From an uncultured Pirellulaceae bacterium (lineage in GTDB: Bacteria; Planctomycetota; Planctomycetia; Pirellulales; Pirellulaceae), in the NCBI GenBank assembly GCA_947259675.1, contig CAMYNE010000562.1:1-5965 (forward strand): a stretch of DNA of 5,965 nucleotides, given 5' to 3'. A program made the translations under genes and the position numbers. The notes beneath the pieces are model-generated. The model saw only the letters and a list, made by a program, of their open reading frames with translations, did no database searches and was not told the DNA's origin. Shown here one piece after another: positions 5,136 to 5,965 of the stretch (positions are counted from its first letter, which is position 1; every line of letters starts with the position of its first letter).

Positions 5136-5965
5136 CATCGCTTCGATAAACGATTGTGAATCGTTCAGATAATAGCCCTTGCTTTCATCCAGTCCCGGCA
5201 ACGGAAAGTCCTGCACTATCAGCGCCGCATCGTAATCGTCCGTCAACGCACACTCAAAAACAGGCTGCAGCTTTTCCGGTATTCCCCAGATCGGCGTCGT
5301 ATAGTCGAGCGGATTCGATACCTCGGCAATGCCGGGCAGTAATCCGGCCAGATTCGCCGCGACACCCGCGGATGGTGGCGGAAATTGAATGTTTATTCTT
5401 TCCGCATGGTCGGCCAGCATGGTCGCACCACCGCCGGAGCAGGTAAAACCCATCACCCGGTTGCCCCGTGGTATCCCGTTCACGCAGATAAATTTCAGGG
5501 TTTCGAGCATTTGCGCCGGATTCGCCACGCTGATAACGCCGAGCCGTTCAAACAAGGCCTGATAGAGTTCATTGGTGCCGGACAGCGACCCGGTGTGACT
5601 GATTGTCAGTTGCGAACCGATTTTGGAAGTGCCGGTTTTGAGCGCCACGATCGGTTTGTTCAGTTCGAGCACCTTGCGCGCAACGCGGCTGAATGACTCG
5701 ATGTCCTTCAATCCCTCGACATGCAAACCGAATGCACGGACTTCATCGCGCTCACTCAGCACATCGATATAATCTTCCAGCTGCAATACCGACTGGTTGC
5801 CCGCGGAAATCATATAGGCCAGCGGCACCGATCGCTGGTTCATGGTGATATCCGAAGACAGCATGCCGCTCTGGGTGATAATGGCGGCGCCATATCCGGG
5901 ACAAAAGCCGCCGATGGAAAACGGCCACAGCGCGACCCGGTCGATAAAGTTGATCAAGCCGTAAC
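4464..5965 (-). CDS. Chimeric ORF: acyl-CoA synthetase fragment joined to PQQ-like beta-propeller (5' partial)
   Basis: One uninterrupted frame runs from beyond the right edge to TAA 4464-4466. The first codons at the edge read Y-G, before a TTG that can serve as a nominal start at 5957. YGLINFIDRVALWP matches the interior of ADP-forming acyl-CoA synthetases, so the frame continues upstream outside the window. Counting from 5957, residues 1-273 are synthetase and residues 275-497 are planctomycete-style PQQ/BamB propeller. The switch at SFIEAM|DAKTGK is abrupt: neither half reaches a natural domain boundary, the synthetase lacks its later domains and the propeller lacks its N-terminal signal and first blades. 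The halves have different cell locations (cytosolic enzyme; exported propeller). A chimeric contig or recombination junction is more likely than a working fusion. Confidence 0.8.
   Translation of the reverse strand, partial: YGLINFIDRVALWPFSIGGFCPGYGAAIITQSGMLSSDITMNQRSVPLAYMISAGNQSVLQLEDYIDVLSERDEVRAFGLHVEGLKDIESFSRVARKVLELNKPIVALKTGTSKIGSQLTISHTGSLSGTNELYQALFERLGVISVANPAQMLETLKFICVNGIPRGNRVMGFTCSGGGATMLADHAERINIQFPPPSAGVAANLAGLLPGIAEVSNPLDYTTPIWGIPEKLQPVFECALTDDYDAALIVQDFPLPGLDESKGYYLNDSQSFIEAMDAKTGKTKWKKDRDAATGWATPLIVKYKDQVQVIVNASTVRSYDLADGSIIWECGGQTGNPIPTPMVLDDMVICMTGFRSSACFAIPLDSKGDVTGSDEIIWSSREVGPYVPTGVLYKGVVYATKTSSPTLLALDAKTGEILIDATRLDGIRTLYSSMVAANDHIYATGRNGNTIVLKHGPKLNIVATNELGEPVDATPAIVGNQILIRGANSLFCFENSSPE
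5139..5965 (-). other. ADP-forming acyl-CoA synthetase segment (Succ_CoA_lig-like)
   Basis: Interior part of an acetate/acyl-CoA ligase (NDP-forming, COG1042-type), which couples a carboxylate, CoA and a nucleotide triphosphate through a phosphohistidine. Visible, counting from the TTG at 5957: the CoA-ligase flavodoxin-like fold from GYGAAIITQSGMLSSD (21-36), YMISAGNQ (48-55), the LHVEG strand (79-83) and PIVALKTGTS (102-111). SHTGSLSG (120-127) carries His121, the expected phosphorylated histidine. A second subdomain follows with FTCSGGGATMLAD (171-183), NPLDYTTPIWG (215-225) and LIVQDFPLPGLDESK (246-260). The CoA-binding Rossmann domain would lie upstream beyond the window, and the ATP-grasp part would follow where the propeller sequence now begins. 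The style resembles proteobacterial enzymes more than planctomycete ones, a weak impression only. Confidence 0.75.

Noticed and set aside
5156..5696. Plus-strand open frames of 96 and 103 residues at the right side.
   Set aside because: Both are antisense to the conserved acyl-CoA synthetase frame and look like shadows.

Overview
The window looks like DNA from a marine-type planctomycete (Pirellulaceae/Rhodopirellula-like), probably an environmental contig. The basis is the style of the PQQ-propeller half-gene and the SRPBCC gene, which resemble proteins common in planctomycetes, and the roughly balanced base composition. This is inference from protein style, not a database match.

Layout. 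(1) 67-2047, minus strand: a DeaD/CsdA-type DEAD-box RNA helicase with a C-terminal DbpA RNA-binding domain. It is split into two frames near 1180, and about 25 residues expected between the two helicase domains are absent. (2) 2048-2554: a gene-free, dyad-rich stretch between divergent genes. (3) 2555-2733, plus strand: a candidate retron non-coding RNA. A perfect 10-bp inverted repeat (a1/a2) encloses two tight msr-type hairpins and one long msd-type hairpin. (4) 2746-4000, plus strand: a retron-type reverse transcriptase starting 18 nt after a2. It is also broken into two frames, between RT motifs 3 and 4, with sequence apparently missing. (5) 4059-4460, minus strand: an SRPBCC/AHSA1-like protein. 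(6) 4464 to the window end, minus strand: one continuous ORF joining part of an ADP-forming acyl-CoA synthetase (upstream) to the C-terminal part of a PQQ/BamB-like beta-propeller (downstream). This looks like a chimeric junction near 5133-5147.

How the parts work together. The ncRNA and the RT form one plausible retron transcription unit: the RT would reverse transcribe the msd from a branching G in the msr. No effector gene sits beside it. The divergent neighbour is a helicase and the convergent neighbour is the SRPBCC gene, so it is either an orphan retron or one whose partner is not obvious. The propeller and SRPBCC genes are spaced 3 nt apart and are probably co-transcribed. The most interesting object is the retron cassette, because its RT belongs to a group in which the usual retron NAxxH and VTG signatures are altered.

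Caution. Three of the four protein-coding loci carry a break or an improbable join. Both frameshifts have the same phase (a net loss of 3k+2 bases) and an inferred loss of several tens of bases. An assembly or amplification artefact must be excluded before reading biology into the broken genes. The retron ncRNA does not depend on those breaks.
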